31,293 nucleotides of DNA from Candidatus Aphodomonas merdavium. Lineage in GTDB: Bacteria; Bacillota; Clostridia; Christensenellales; Aristaeellaceae. Below, one piece after another: positions 23,694 to 31,293 of this stretch. A program made the position numbers and the translations under genes. The notes beneath the pieces were generated by a model. The model did no database searches. It worked only from the letters and a program-made list of their open reading frames with translations, and had not been told where the DNA came from. Numbering within the stretch: the first letter of the stretch is position 1; every line of letters starts with the position of its first letter. The DNA is taken from assembly GCA_018715585.1 (NCBI GenBank), contig DVLH01000021.1, forward strand, positions 1 through 31,293, given 5' to 3'.

Positions 23694-24950
23694 TTATTCT
23701 CCCGCGTTCTCTTCCCTGCACGCTTCCAAAGCCCAGTGCATCGCGTGCAGCGCGGCCAGCGTGCGGATGCGCTCGCGGCTGCCCGTCAAATGTAGCGCCT
23801 TTGCCCATGCGCCCGCCTGCGAGGCCAGTCCCAGCCATACAAGGCCCACCGGCTTCTCCGGCGTGCCTCCGCCCGGCCCCGCCACGCCCGTGACGGAAAC
23901 GGCGAAATCCGTCCCCGCCGCCCGGCGCGCGCCTTCAGCCATCTCCAGCGCCGTCTCGCGGCTGACGGCGCCGTAAGCCGCCAGCGTCTCTTCCCGAACG
24001 CCCAGCGCGCGGACCTTCGCCTCGTTGGCATAGGTGACAAACCCCTGTAAAAACACATCCGACGCCCCGGTAACGTTGACGATGCGTGAGGAAATCATGC
24101 CGCCGGTGCAGCTCTCTGCCGTGGAAAGCGTTTTCCCGCTTTGCCGCAGCGCGCACACGAGCGCGTGCTCCATATGAAACTGCGAATCCTGCGTCACGGC
24201 GTAAATGACGTTTCCCAGGCGCGCGCGGATCTCCCTTTCCAGGGGGTCCAGCAGCGCATCGGCCTCCTCCCGCGTCTTGCAGCGCGCCGTCAGCCGCAGC
24301 TGCACCTCTCCCGTGGAGCAGTAGGGCGCAACGGACGGGTTTTCGCACGTCTCCATCAGATCTTGCAGGCGGCTGGCCACGCTGGATTCGCCCATGCCGA
24401 AAATGCGCAGGTAGCGCGAGACGATGACCGCCCCGCTGCGCTCCGCCAGATAGGGCATGACCGAGCTGTCAAAAATGCCCGTAAGCTCGTTGGGCGGCCC
24501 GGGCAGGTTGACGACGGCCTTGCCGTCCTTTTCGACGATGCAGGCGGGCGCCGTCCCGTTCGCATTGGGCAGGATGCGCGCGCCCTTGGCAAAGTCAGCC
24601 TGGCGCAGGTTGTTTTCGGTCATTTCCCGGCCGTTTTTTGCAAACCAGGCGCGCACCATCGCCTCCGCTTCCGGCCTGCGCTCCATCGCAAGGCCCAGCG
24701 CCTGCGCGCACGCCTGTTTGGTGATATCGTCCGCCGTGGGCCCCAGGCCGCCGGTCGTGATAACGATGTCCGCGCGGGCAATGGCGTCACGCACCGCCTG
24801 GCGGATGCGCTCCGGATTATCGCCCACGACGATCTGCCGGTGCAGCGTAATGCCTGCCTCGCTCAGCCGCCGCGCGATAAACTGCGCGTCCGTGTTGAGC
24901 ACTTGGCCCATGAGCAGCTCCGTCCCCACGGCCACAATTTCTGCAATCAT
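23694..24950 (-). CDS. cinA: CinA: competence/damage-inducible protein, NMN deamidase type
   Basis: 418 residues with both family domains. The N-terminal MoCF-like domain (about 1-170) has AEIVAVGTELLMGQ, TTGGLGPTADDIT and LPGPPNEL, linked in CinA to ADP-ribose pyrophosphatase activity. The C-terminal domain (about 255-410) has STAESCTGG (276-284), SVTGVAGPGGGTPEKPVG, typical of NMN deamidases of the pyridine-nucleotide salvage route. The start has GGAGGAAAGAAA before it. Between pgsA and recA, as in other Firmicutes; cinA-recA cotranscription is well known. Confidence 0.97.
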   Translation of the reverse strand: MIAEIVAVGTELLMGQVLNTDAQFIARRLSEAGITLHRQIVVGDNPERIRQAVRDAIARADIVITTGGLGPTADDITKQACAQALGLAMERRPEAEAMVRAWFAKNGREMTENNLRQADFAKGARILPNANGTAPACIVEKDGKAVVNLPGPPNELTGIFDSSVMPYLAERSGAVIVSRYLRIFGMGESSVASRLQDLMETCENPSVAPYCSTGEVQLRLTARCKTREEADALLDPLEREIRARLGNVIYAVTQDSQFHMEHALVCALRQSGKTLSTAESCTGGMISSRIVNVTGASDVFLQGFVTYANEAKVRALGVREETLAAYGAVSRETALEMAEGARRAAGTDFAVSVTGVAGPGGGTPEKPVGLVWLGLASQAGAWAKALHLTGSRERIRTLAALHAMHWALEACREENAGE

Positions 24951-24978
24951 TTTCTTTCCTCCGCCGCCGTTGGCTTTT

Positions 24979-25551
24979 TCATTCCTCTTCCACCAGCAGG
25001 ATCTTCCAATTTTTGATGAGCAGCTCCGCGCCCGAATAGGCGCTCAGCGCGCCGCAAATCCACGTGAAAATCCAGCACAGCGCCGTAATCGGCGGCAACA
25101 GCGGCGCAAGCGCCGGCGCAAGCGTCAGGCCGATGGCCGTGCCCATCTGCACGCCCGTCTTGATCTTGCCCGATTGGTCCGCCGCGATGACGCTGCCGCG
25201 CGAAGCCGCCACCAGCCGGAAGCCCGATACGACCATCTCGCGCGCCACCATCACCAGCACGGGCAGCACGTTCCACTCCCATGGCGATTCCAGCGCGACA
25301 AAATAGATGAACGGCAAAAGCACCAGCAGTTTGTCGGCAATGGGGTCCATAAACTTGCCAAAGTCGGTAACGATATGCTGCTCGCGGGCAATTTTGCCGT
25401 CAAAGTAGTCGGTGATGCTGGCCGCAGCGAACACCAGCGCCGCCGCTATGCGCAGCACCGGGCCGCCCAGCAACAACAGGAAATAAACGGGGATCATCGC
25501 GATACGCGCCAGCGTCAACCGGTTGGGAAGGTTCATCGGCAATTTTTTCAT
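24979..25551 (-). CDS. pgsA: CDP-diacylglycerol-glycerol-3-phosphate 3-phosphatidyltransferase
   Basis: 190 residues from the ATG at 25549-25551, which overlaps the rimO stop (ATGA). It transfers a phosphatidyl group to glycerol-3-phosphate, first step to phosphatidylglycerol. Motif D48-x2-D51-G52-x2-A55-R56-x8-G65-x3-D69-x3-D73 lies after the NLPNRLTLARI opening, both typical of PgsA, with further membrane helices to residue 175. Longer open frame to 25731 is inside rimO and not used. Second gene of rimO-pgsA-cinA-recA. Confidence 0.95.
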   Translation of the reverse strand: MKKLPMNLPNRLTLARIAMIPVYFLLLLGGPVLRIAAALVFAAASITDYFDGKIAREQHIVTDFGKFMDPIADKLLVLLPFIYFVALESPWEWNVLPVLVMVAREMVVSGFRLVAASRGSVIAADQSGKIKTGVQMGTAIGLTLAPALAPLLPPITALCWIFTWICGALSAYSGAELLIKNWKILLVEEE

Positions 25552-26858
25552 AGGATTTCCCCCGTCAAATCGTACGTGTCCGCGCCCGTAATGCGCGCTT
25601 TCACAAACTCGCCCGCCCGGTGCGACGCGTCCGGCGTCAGAATAACGCGGCCGTCGCCCTCGGGCGCTTCCTGGCGCGTGCGCGCAAGCCACCGGCCGCT
25701 TTCGTCCCGGCCTTCCAAGAGCGCCTCGCACACGCTGCCAACGCGCGCGCGGTTCAACGACAGCGAGATGCCCTGCTGGAGCGTCATCAGCCTGTCCAGC
25801 CGCTCCTGCGCCACCTCCTGCGGCACCTGGTCCTCCATCTGCGCGGCGGGCGTCCCTTCCTCGGCGGAATAGACGAACGCGCCCAGCCTGTCAAAGCGCG
25901 TCTCCGCCACAAAATCGAGCAGGCGGCGGAAATCGTCCTCCGTCTCGCCCGGGAAGCCCACGATCATCGTCGTGCGCAGCGTAATGCCGCGCGAGCGCAC
26001 CCGGCCGATCAGCGCGCGGATCTCCTCTGGCGTGCCCTTGCGGTTCATCCGCCGCAAAATCCGACCGTCGATGTGCTGCAAGGGCAAGTCCAGATAGGCA
26101 CAAATTTTCTCGTCGCCGCAGAGCGCGTCCAACAGCGCATCATCCACGCGGGTGGGATAGCAATACAGCGCGCGCACCCAGTGCACGCCCTCCAGCCGCG
26201 CCGTATCGCGCAGCAGCGTGGCCAGATTGCCCTGCGGCAGATCGTCCCCAAAGCGCGTGGTATCCTGCGCGATGTAGGTAATCTCCCGGACGCCGCGCTG
26301 CGAAAGCTCCCGCGCCTCCGCCAGCACGCGCTCATACGGCCGCGAGCGGTATCCCCCGCGGATAAGCGGGATGGCGCAATAGGCGCAGCGGTTGTCACAG
26401 CCGTCCCCCGTGCGCACAAACGCGGAAAAGGGCGCCGTCGTCAGCACGCGCGGCGCTTCAAACACATCGCGCGAACAACCGACGGCGACCGGCCGTTCCC
26501 CCAAAAAGGCGCGCGATAAAAGGGAACAGATCTGCGGATAGTCCGACACGCCCATGAGCAAATCGACCTCCGGCATCTGCTCCCGCAGCTCAGCCGCATA
26601 GCGCTGCACCAGGCAGCCCGTGGCCGCCAGCACGCGGCAGCGCCCGCTTTTTTTGTATTGCGCCATCTCCAGCAGCGTATCGATGCTCTCCTGCTTGGCA
26701 GGATCGATAAAGCCGCAGGTGTTGACGATGATCGCCTCCGCCTGCGCAGGGTCGGCCGTAATTTCCCATCCGCCCGCGCGCAGAAGGCCCAGCATTTGTT
26801 CCGTATCGATGCGATTTTTTGCGCAGCCCAACGAGACTACGCCCACCGTCCGCCGCAA
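25548..26858 (-). CDS. rimO: Ribosomal protein S12 methylthiotransferase RimO
   Basis: 436 residues. A radical-SAM enzyme that adds a methylthio group to an Asp of ribosomal protein S12. The start is TTG (26856-26858), supported by ACGGAGG 8 nt upstream and by the family's opening VGVVSLGCAKN. Cys12, Cys48 and Cys82 bind the auxiliary cluster (UPF0004 domain). Cys154, Cys158 and Cys161 (GCDNRCAYCAIP) bind the radical-SAM cluster. The C-terminal about 65 residues are the TRAM domain. The RimO-type 'PLQHIDGRILRRMNRKG' segment separates it from MiaB. First gene of the recA operon. Confidence 0.97.
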   Translation of the reverse strand: MRRTVGVVSLGCAKNRIDTEQMLGLLRAGGWEITADPAQAEAIIVNTCGFIDPAKQESIDTLLEMAQYKKSGRCRVLAATGCLVQRYAAELREQMPEVDLLMGVSDYPQICSLLSRAFLGERPVAVGCSRDVFEAPRVLTTAPFSAFVRTGDGCDNRCAYCAIPLIRGGYRSRPYERVLAEARELSQRGVREITYIAQDTTRFGDDLPQGNLATLLRDTARLEGVHWVRALYCYPTRVDDALLDALCGDEKICAYLDLPLQHIDGRILRRMNRKGTPEEIRALIGRVRSRGITLRTTMIVGFPGETEDDFRRLLDFVAETRFDRLGAFVYSAEEGTPAAQMEDQVPQEVAQERLDRLMTLQQGISLSLNRARVGSVCEALLEGRDESGRWLARTRQEAPEGDGRVILTPDASHRAGEFVKARITGADTYDLTGEIL

Positions 26859-26911
26859 TGTTCCGCCTCCGTTGTTTTTGTCCGTTCTTTTGCCGCATGG
26901 GACGGCAAATA

Positions 26912-26925
26912 CGAATTTGTGTTCG
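26912..26925 (-). promoter_or_regulatory. LexA-like SOS box on the rimO start site
   Basis: On the minus strand CGAACACAAATTCG, 12 of 14 matches to the Firmicute LexA consensus CGAACRNRYGTTCG. It sits in a 7-bp inverted repeat, ATACGAA-N6-TTCGTAT (26909-26928). It begins 4 bp past the -10 and covers the expected start, a good place for a repressor. Confidence 0.75.
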
Positions 26926-26929
26926 TATA

Positions 26930-26958
26930 ATTATAGCACACCCGCCTGCGACTTTCAA
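26930..26958 (-). promoter_or_regulatory. SigA-type promoter of rimO-pgsA-cinA-recA
   Basis: On the minus strand TTGAAA (26953-26958), 17 bp, TATAAT (26930-26935) with an extended -10 TGC. It adjoins the stop codon of the preceding gene at 26959. Confidence 0.88.
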
Positions 26959-27819
26959 TCAGCTTTGCGCCTGTGCGCGCAGCAGATCTACAAACAGCGG
27001 GTAGGGTTCCACCGGGAAAACCCCCTGCGGATCGGCGCGCATCGCCGCTTCCATCGCGGCCGAATAGGAAGCAAAGAGCGCTTCCGGCGGCAGGAACGCT
27101 TCAAAGCGGGAGGAAACGCCGCGGTAGAACGCCTCGCAGCGGCGGCGGGCTTCCTCCGCCGCCCCGCCGCACGCCCCCGCGCGCACGTACGCCACATACA
27201 GCGACGCCAGGCATTGCTCGGCCCACAGCGCGCAGCGCTGCGGGGGCGCGCCCGCCTCCTCCAGCGCAACTGCCGCATGCTGCGGCAGGCCGCCGGGGAT
27301 TGCGCACGCGCACACGGGCGTTCCCGCCTGCGCCTGTGTTTCCGCTCCTACGAAACAAAGCGCCGCAAGCGCCGTTTCCTCCTTCGCGCCGGCGTCCAGC
27401 ACGGCCTGCCGCCGCCAGAGCTTTCCCTGCGGCGCCAGGAACGCCTGCGGCTCGTCCAGGCTGCCAAAGACGGCGTCCGGCCCGGGCGTCTCCCGCGTGG
27501 GGCGCAGCAGCCGCCAAAGCGAATAGGCGTCAAACAGCGCGTCGCCCTCCCTAAGCAGCAGCGCATACGGTGCTTCGCTCCGGCGCGCGCCCAGCATCCA
27601 GGCCGCGCATACGCCGTCCGCATCCTCCGCCGCAGCGCAGCTTGCCCCGGCAAGCGCTCCCAACGCCCAGGCTTGCCGCGGCGCAACCAGGATGGTTTCC
27701 ACCGCCTCCGCGCCGCACTGCATTGCCACGCTGCAAAGCGTGCGGCGCAGCGCCGCGCCGCCGTCCCGCGCCCATCCGGCAACGATGACCGCTGCGCGCG
27801 CCTTCTCTCCCCGCTCCAT
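26959..27819 (-). CDS. Degenerate family-2 glycosyltransferase-like protein
   Basis: 286 residues; ATG behind TAGGAGGAAGAACG. The N-terminus 'AAVIVAGWARDGGAALRRTLCSVAMQCGAEAVETILVA' (in parts) aligns with 'IDVIIPAYNAHATLRRALLSVAAQSVAEQVDVTVAD' of the neighbour just upstream, so the two are paralogues. The D-x-D metal site of the neighbour (FLDADDT) is replaced by LLREGDALF, so normal transferase chemistry is doubtful. Ala content is high. It may be a non-catalytic partner or a diverging copy. Last gene of the ybaK operon; the next promoter starts at its stop codon. Confidence 0.75.
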   Translation of the reverse strand: MERGEKARAAVIVAGWARDGGAALRRTLCSVAMQCGAEAVETILVAPRQAWALGALAGASCAAAEDADGVCAAWMLGARRSEAPYALLLREGDALFDAYSLWRLLRPTRETPGPDAVFGSLDEPQAFLAPQGKLWRRQAVLDAGAKEETALAALCFVGAETQAQAGTPVCACAIPGGLPQHAAVALEEAGAPPQRCALWAEQCLASLYVAYVRAGACGGAAEEARRRCEAFYRGVSSRFEAFLPPEALFASYSAAMEAAMRADPQGVFPVEPYPLFVDLLRAQAQS

Positions 27820-27830
27820 CGTTCTTCCTC

Positions 27831-28835
27831 CTAGCAGGCCGCGCGCACGCGCGCCAGATACGCGTCAAACTCCTGTTGAAGCGCTGCCAGATCGTTTCGC
27901 TTCATGCGCGTTGCAAGCATGCGCAGCTGCAAATCAACCGTTTTGCTTTCGATTTGACGCTCCACGGCCGCAAAAAACTCCCTGTAAAACCGCACGCCCT
28001 GGGCGAAGTTTTTTTCCGCTGTCTCCGGCAGCAGCACGGACGATTCCGCGTAGCGGCGGTAAAAATCCATCATCCCGTACATCGCCGTGGATAAAACGTC
28101 CTTTTGCTGCGCGCCGCGCTTTTGCGCAAGCGTCAGCGCATCCAGGAGCGTCTCGGTAAAATCCTCGGCGTTCCTATCATACAGGAAGCGCAGCGGATCG
28201 GCGTGCGTCGCGCTCTCTTGCAGCAAATGCCAACAATAGGCCGTGTGCTGATAGAGCGGAATGCGCGCGTTGCCGGCAATGAGGCGCACTTTGGTGTTAA
28301 AGCCGAAGTCCTCGCTGGTGCGCGGGGCGATGAAGCGGATGCCGTTTTCCTCCAAAAAAGCGCGGCGGTACAGGTTGCCCAGCAGCCACGTCATGTCCCC
28401 GCGGAACGCGGCGAACGCAACGTCGCCCCCGGTGCTTTCCTCGGCGGAGAAAAAATCGCCGGACACCATCGCAAGCGACGGATCGGCGAGCAGCATCGCG
28501 CGCATTTCCGCCAAGGAATCCGGCCCGGCAAGCGTGTCGTCCGCGTCCAAAAAGGCGATAAACGGGTTGGCCGTCGCATCCAGCGCGCGCTGGCGCGCAA
28601 GGCTTGGCCCGATGTCCTCCTCCAGCGTCAGTTCGCGCACGGACAGCCACGGCCGGAACTCGTCGATGATCGCGCCATACCCGCCCTTTGGCGAGCAGTC
28701 ATCCGCCACCGTCACGTCCACCTGTTCGGCCACCGACTGCGCCGCCACGCTCAAAAGCGCCCGCCGCAGCGTCGCATGCGCGTTGTAGGCGGGAATGATG
28801 ACGTCAATGCGCTGCTGTGCCTGTTTTTCCTGCAT
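27831..28835 (-). CDS. Glycosyltransferase family 2
   Basis: 334 residues. GT-A fold: DVIIPAYNA (11-19), VTVADDCSP (41-49) for the nucleotide, RQRALDATANPFIAFLDADD with the metal-binding D-x-D at 97-100, and 'SEDFGFNTKVRL' as the acceptor-side E-D motif. There is no membrane helix, so it is cytoplasmic or loosely attached. It adds sugars to a surface glycan or lipid; donor and acceptor unknown. It starts 3 bp after the YbaK stop and is followed 11 bp later by its degenerate paralogue. Confidence 0.92.
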   Translation of the reverse strand: MQEKQAQQRIDVIIPAYNAHATLRRALLSVAAQSVAEQVDVTVADDCSPKGGYGAIIDEFRPWLSVRELTLEEDIGPSLARQRALDATANPFIAFLDADDTLAGPDSLAEMRAMLLADPSLAMVSGDFFSAEESTGGDVAFAAFRGDMTWLLGNLYRRAFLEENGIRFIAPRTSEDFGFNTKVRLIAGNARIPLYQHTAYCWHLLQESATHADPLRFLYDRNAEDFTETLLDALTLAQKRGAQQKDVLSTAMYGMMDFYRRYAESSVLLPETAEKNFAQGVRFYREFFAAVERQIESKTVDLQLRMLATRMKRNDLAALQQEFDAYLARVRAAC

Positions 28836-28838
28836 AGC

Positions 28839-29303
28839 TTATTCCTTCCCCACGTCCACCCACGCCTTGGCGCGGGCGGCGCGAAAAAGTTCCTCGCACG
28901 TCATTTCCACGGCGCTGTTGGCGCTGCCCGCGGCGGGGAATACCGTTTCAAAGCGCTTCATGGATTCGTCCAGATATACCGGCACCGTCTCCGGCAGCGC
29001 AAAGGGGCACACGCCTCCCACCGCGTGGCCCGTCAGCCGCAGCGCGTCCTGCGGCGCGAGCATGACCGCCTTCATGCCGAAACGGTCCTTAAACTTGCGG
29101 TTGTCCACGCGCCGGTCGCCCGCCATGACGATCAGCAGGCAGCCCTCCCCCGCGCGGAAGGAGAGCGTCTTTGCAATGCGCGCGCTCTCCACGCCCACGG
29201 CCTGCGCCGCCAGCTCCACCGTGGCGCTGGAGACGGCAAACTCGCGCACGCGCTCTCCCAGGCCGAAACCGTCCAAATATGCCTTCACCGTTTCAACCGA
29301 CAT
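28839..29303 (-). CDS. YbaK/ProX-type aminoacyl-tRNA deacylase
   Basis: 154 residues from the ATG at 29301-29303, the usual length; an in-frame ATG at 29423 lies upstream of the promoter and cannot be used. The family hydrolyses misacylated tRNA such as Cys- or Ala-tRNA-Pro. Key Lys45 in ARIAKTLSF, then 'LLIVMAGDRRVDNRKFKDRFG', and GGVCPFALP (96-104) in the active-site cleft. The exact substrate within the family is not known. A ribosome-binding site (AGAGGG) is 10 nt upstream. Confidence 0.92.
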   Translation of the reverse strand: MSVETVKAYLDGFGLGERVREFAVSSATVELAAQAVGVESARIAKTLSFRAGEGCLLIVMAGDRRVDNRKFKDRFGMKAVMLAPQDALRLTGHAVGGVCPFALPETVPVYLDESMKRFETVFPAAGSANSAVEMTCEELFRAARAKAWVDVGKE

Positions 29304-29370
29304 GGTAAAAAAGCCCTCTTTCCTCGCTTTGGGCAGGAAGCGGGCCGCCGCCCGCATCCCGCGCAAGGAC

Positions 29371-29399
29371 ATGGTAGTAGAAAACGGCAAGCCTGTCAA
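29371..29399 (-). promoter_or_regulatory. Promoter of the ybaK-glycosyltransferase operon
   Basis: On the minus strand TTGACA (29394-29399), 17 bp, TACCAT (29371-29376). Back-to-back with the valS promoter, only 13 bp between the -35 boxes. Confidence 0.72.
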
Positions 29400-29412
29400 G
29401 CGCGCAAAAGAT

Positions 29413-29441
29413 TTGACAAGCAAATGCGCGCATGCTATAAT
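29413..29441 (+). promoter_or_regulatory. Consensus SigA promoter of valS
   Basis: TTGACA (29413-29418), 17 bp, TATAAT (29436-29441) with an extended -10 TGC. Predicted start near 29448. Confidence 0.93.
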
Positions 29442-29447
29442 GCCTTC

Positions 29448-29713
29448 AATTCAATAAACGCAAAGACGATGACGAAGAGGGCCTATGCGTTTCGCCTCAG
29501 AGAAGCGGCGGTCGGTGCAAGCCGCTGGCAGGGCGCAGGTGGCCGGTCGCTTCCGAGTTGGAGAGCAGAAAGCTGCGGCAAGTAGAGCCTCCCGTGACGC
29601 TGCGTAAAGGCAAAGGGTTTGTCAGAACCCGCAAGCGGCGCATCGCATGCGCAAATTGAGTGGTACCGCGGACATCCGTTCGTCTCAAGTTTTCTTGAGG
29701 CGTTCTTTTTTTC
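29448..29713 (+). promoter_or_regulatory. T-box leader, valine type
   Basis: A tRNA-sensing leader filling the 300 bp before valS. Stem I carries AGAGAAG and the apical GGTCGGTGCAAGCC motif. The T-box core TGGTACCGCGG is at 29661-29671. The terminator CGTCTCAAG-TTTT-CTTGAGGCG (29681-29702) is followed by TTCTTTTTTTC. The specifier is either GTG (29539-29541) or GTC (29546-29548), depending on the pairing of the GGCC segments; both read Val. When uncharged tRNA-Val binds, the antiterminator forms and valS is read. Confidence 0.92.
29681..29713 (+). terminator. Regulated terminator of the Val T-box
   Basis: A 9-bp stem with one G-U pair, a TTTT loop and TTCTTTTTTTC tail. It is the off-state structure, 49 bp before the valS start. 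Confidence 0.9.
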
Positions 29714-29761
29714 ACGGGGCGCGGCACGAGGGCATCAAACCAGAAAAGGAAGGATACCGCC

Positions 29762-31293
29762 ATGAAGAACGAACTGCCAAAGCAATACAAACCGCAGCTG
29801 TTTGAAAGCGAAATGTACCGCGAATGGGAAGAGAAAGGCTATTTCATCGCCCACCGCGACCCGGAGAAAAAGCCCTTCACCATCGTCATGCCGCCCCCCA
29901 ACATCACCGGCCAGCTGCACATGGGCCACGCCATGGACGGCACCATGCAGGACGTGCTCATCCGCTACCACCGCATGAAGGGCGAAGCGGCGCTCTGGCT
30001 GCCGGGAACGGACCATGCCTCCATCGCCACGGAAGTAAAAATCCTCGAAGCGATGGCCAAGGAAGGCGTCACCAAAGAACAGCTTGGGCGCGAAGGGTTC
30101 CTCAAGCGGGCATGGGCGTGGAAAGAAAAATACGGCGGCCGGATCGTGCGGCAGCTGCGCCGGCTCGGCGCCAGCTGCGACTGGAGCCGCGAACGCTTCA
30201 CGATGGACGAAGGCTGTTCGCGCGCGGTGCGCGAGGCGTTTGTGCGCCTCTATGAAAAAGGGCTCATCTACCGCGGCAACCGCCTGGTCAACTGGTGCCC
30301 CTGCTGCAACACGCCCATTTCCGACGCAGAGGTGGAATACCAGGAGCAGCAGAGCTTTTTCTGGCATTTGCTCTATCCCGTCAAGGAGACGGGCGAGATG
30401 CTCGAGCTGGCCACCACGCGCCCGGAGACGATGCTGGGCGATACGGCCGTGGCCATCAACGGCGCGGACCCGCGCTATGCCCACCTGCACGGCTGCCACG
30501 TCATCCTACCGCTGCTTAACAAGGAAATCCCCATCGTCCTGGACGAGCATGCCGATATGACAAAGGGCACGGGCGCCGTCAAAATCACGCCCGCGCACGA
30601 CCCCAACGACTTTGAGGTGGGCCAGCGCCATCACCTGCCCATCGTGCGCGTGCTCACCTACGACGGGCATATGACCGGGCCCGCCGACAAGGCGGCCGCG
30701 GACGCCCTCTTTGCCTCCGGCCGCGCCACGGTGAACGAACCCGAGGTGCTCGATTGCGGCAAATATGCCGGCATGACGTCCATGCAGGCGCGCAAAGCTA
30801 TCGTCGAGGACCTCAAGGCCGGCGGCTACCTCAAGGAGATCGAGCCGCACGCCCACGAGGTCGGCACGTGCTACCGCTGCCACACCACGGTGGAGCCGAT
30901 GGTTTCCAAGCAATGGTTCGTCAAGATGGAGCCGCTGGCCAAACCGGCCATCGAAGCGGTGAAAAAAGGCGAGACGAAATTCGTGCCGGAGCGCTTCAGT
31001 AAAAACTACATGAACTGGATGGAGAACATCCGCGATTGGTGCATCAGCCGCCAGCTGTGGTGGGGCCACCGCATCCCGGCGTACTACTGCGACGCCTGCG
31101 GCGAGATGACCGTCTCGCGCGAGGCGGTGGAAAAATGCCCGCACTGCGGAGGGCCCGTCCATCAGGACGAAGACGTGCTGGACACGTGGTTCTCTTCGGC
31201 GCTGTGGCCGTTCTCGACGCTGGGCTGGCCGGATCAGACGGAAGATCTCCAATACTTCTACCCTACGGATATCCTCGTGACGGGATGGGATAT
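29762..31293 (+). CDS. valS: Valine-tRNA ligase, N-terminal part (runs off window)
   Basis: 510 complete codons; no stop before the window edge. ATG behind AAGGAAGGATACCGCC. It opens ELPKQYKPQLFE, then the class I signature PPPNITGQLHMGHAM (HMGH as HIGH, near residues 47-62). The editing (CP1) domain includes LATTRPETMLGDTAVA and GTGAVKITPAHDPNDFEVG. Zinc-type Cys pairs occur at WCPCC and YYCDACGE...CPHCGG. The segment ISRQLWWGHRIPAYYC belongs to the catalytic core. The KMSKS loop and anticodon domain would lie beyond the window. Confidence 0.98.
   Translation, partial: MKNELPKQYKPQLFESEMYREWEEKGYFIAHRDPEKKPFTIVMPPPNITGQLHMGHAMDGTMQDVLIRYHRMKGEAALWLPGTDHASIATEVKILEAMAKEGVTKEQLGREGFLKRAWAWKEKYGGRIVRQLRRLGASCDWSRERFTMDEGCSRAVREAFVRLYEKGLIYRGNRLVNWCPCCNTPISDAEVEYQEQQSFFWHLLYPVKETGEMLELATTRPETMLGDTAVAINGADPRYAHLHGCHVILPLLNKEIPIVLDEHADMTKGTGAVKITPAHDPNDFEVGQRHHLPIVRVLTYDGHMTGPADKAAADALFASGRATVNEPEVLDCGKYAGMTSMQARKAIVEDLKAGGYLKEIEPHAHEVGTCYRCHTTVEPMVSKQWFVKMEPLAKPAIEAVKKGETKFVPERFSKNYMNWMENIRDWCISRQLWWGHRIPAYYCDACGEMTVSREAVEKCPHCGGPVHQDEDVLDTWFSSALWPFSTLGWPDQTEDLQYFYPTDILVTGWD

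Noticed and set aside
29497..29790. 97-codon minus-strand frame across the Val T-box and valS start
   Set aside because: It overlaps a conserved RNA leader and has no ribosome-binding site.

Overview
The window is about 31.3 kb of GC-rich chromosome with dense, short-spaced operons. It looks like a spore-forming, high-GC member of the Clostridia (Bacillota). Evidence for this: two T-box leaders; consensus SigA-type promoters; a CoA-disulfide reductase with a fused rhodanese domain; a YkuS-like (UPF0180) protein; the order rimO-pgsA-cinA-recA; and a 26-codon spoVM-like gene beside rpmB, as in Bacillus. A genus cannot be assigned from the sequence alone. There is no tRNA, rRNA, insertion sequence, prophage or CRISPR array. 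This is core chromosome with some lineage-specific envelope genes.

Layout. 1-3140, plus strand: the end of groES, groEL with a terminator, an orphan membrane-anchored solute-binding-like protein, then rpmB (L28) from its own promoter. 3139-3456, minus: a small membrane protein and the spoVM candidate, ending in a strong hairpin. 3610-8667, minus: one operon behind a near-perfect promoter and a tyrosine-type T-box, coding for a class I aminotransferase, TyrS, a YigZ-family protein and CoA-disulfide reductase. 8782-12119, minus: a CDP-alcohol phosphatidyltransferase, a secreted repeat (propeller-like) protein, and class II fructose-bisphosphate aldolase with its own promoter. 12146-18704, minus: a five-gene operon starting with PepV dipeptidase, then an ArsC/Spx-like protein, a secreted TPR protein and two secreted multidomain paralogues. 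18715-19719, minus: a TRM11-like methyltransferase, divergent from a small YkuS-like gene (19792-20034, plus). 20051-22557, minus: murG and a long PRPP synthetase, each with a promoter. 22587-26958, minus: rimO-pgsA-cinA-recA from one promoter with a LexA-like operator on the start site. 26959-29399, minus: a YbaK-type deacylase and two family-2 glycosyltransferase relatives, one apparently catalytically degenerate. 29413-31293, plus: promoter, valine-type T-box and valS, which runs off the window.

How the genes fit together. Uncharged tRNA controls two synthetase transcripts (Tyr and Val). In the Tyr case the same switch also covers an aminotransferase and a redox enzyme. DNA damage probably controls the rimO-pgsA-cinA-recA transcript through the operator. 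The PepV operon links intracellular peptide breakdown and a thioredoxin-fold protein to three exported proteins of unknown role, and is the least understood part of the window. All assignments come from reading motifs; no database search was possible.
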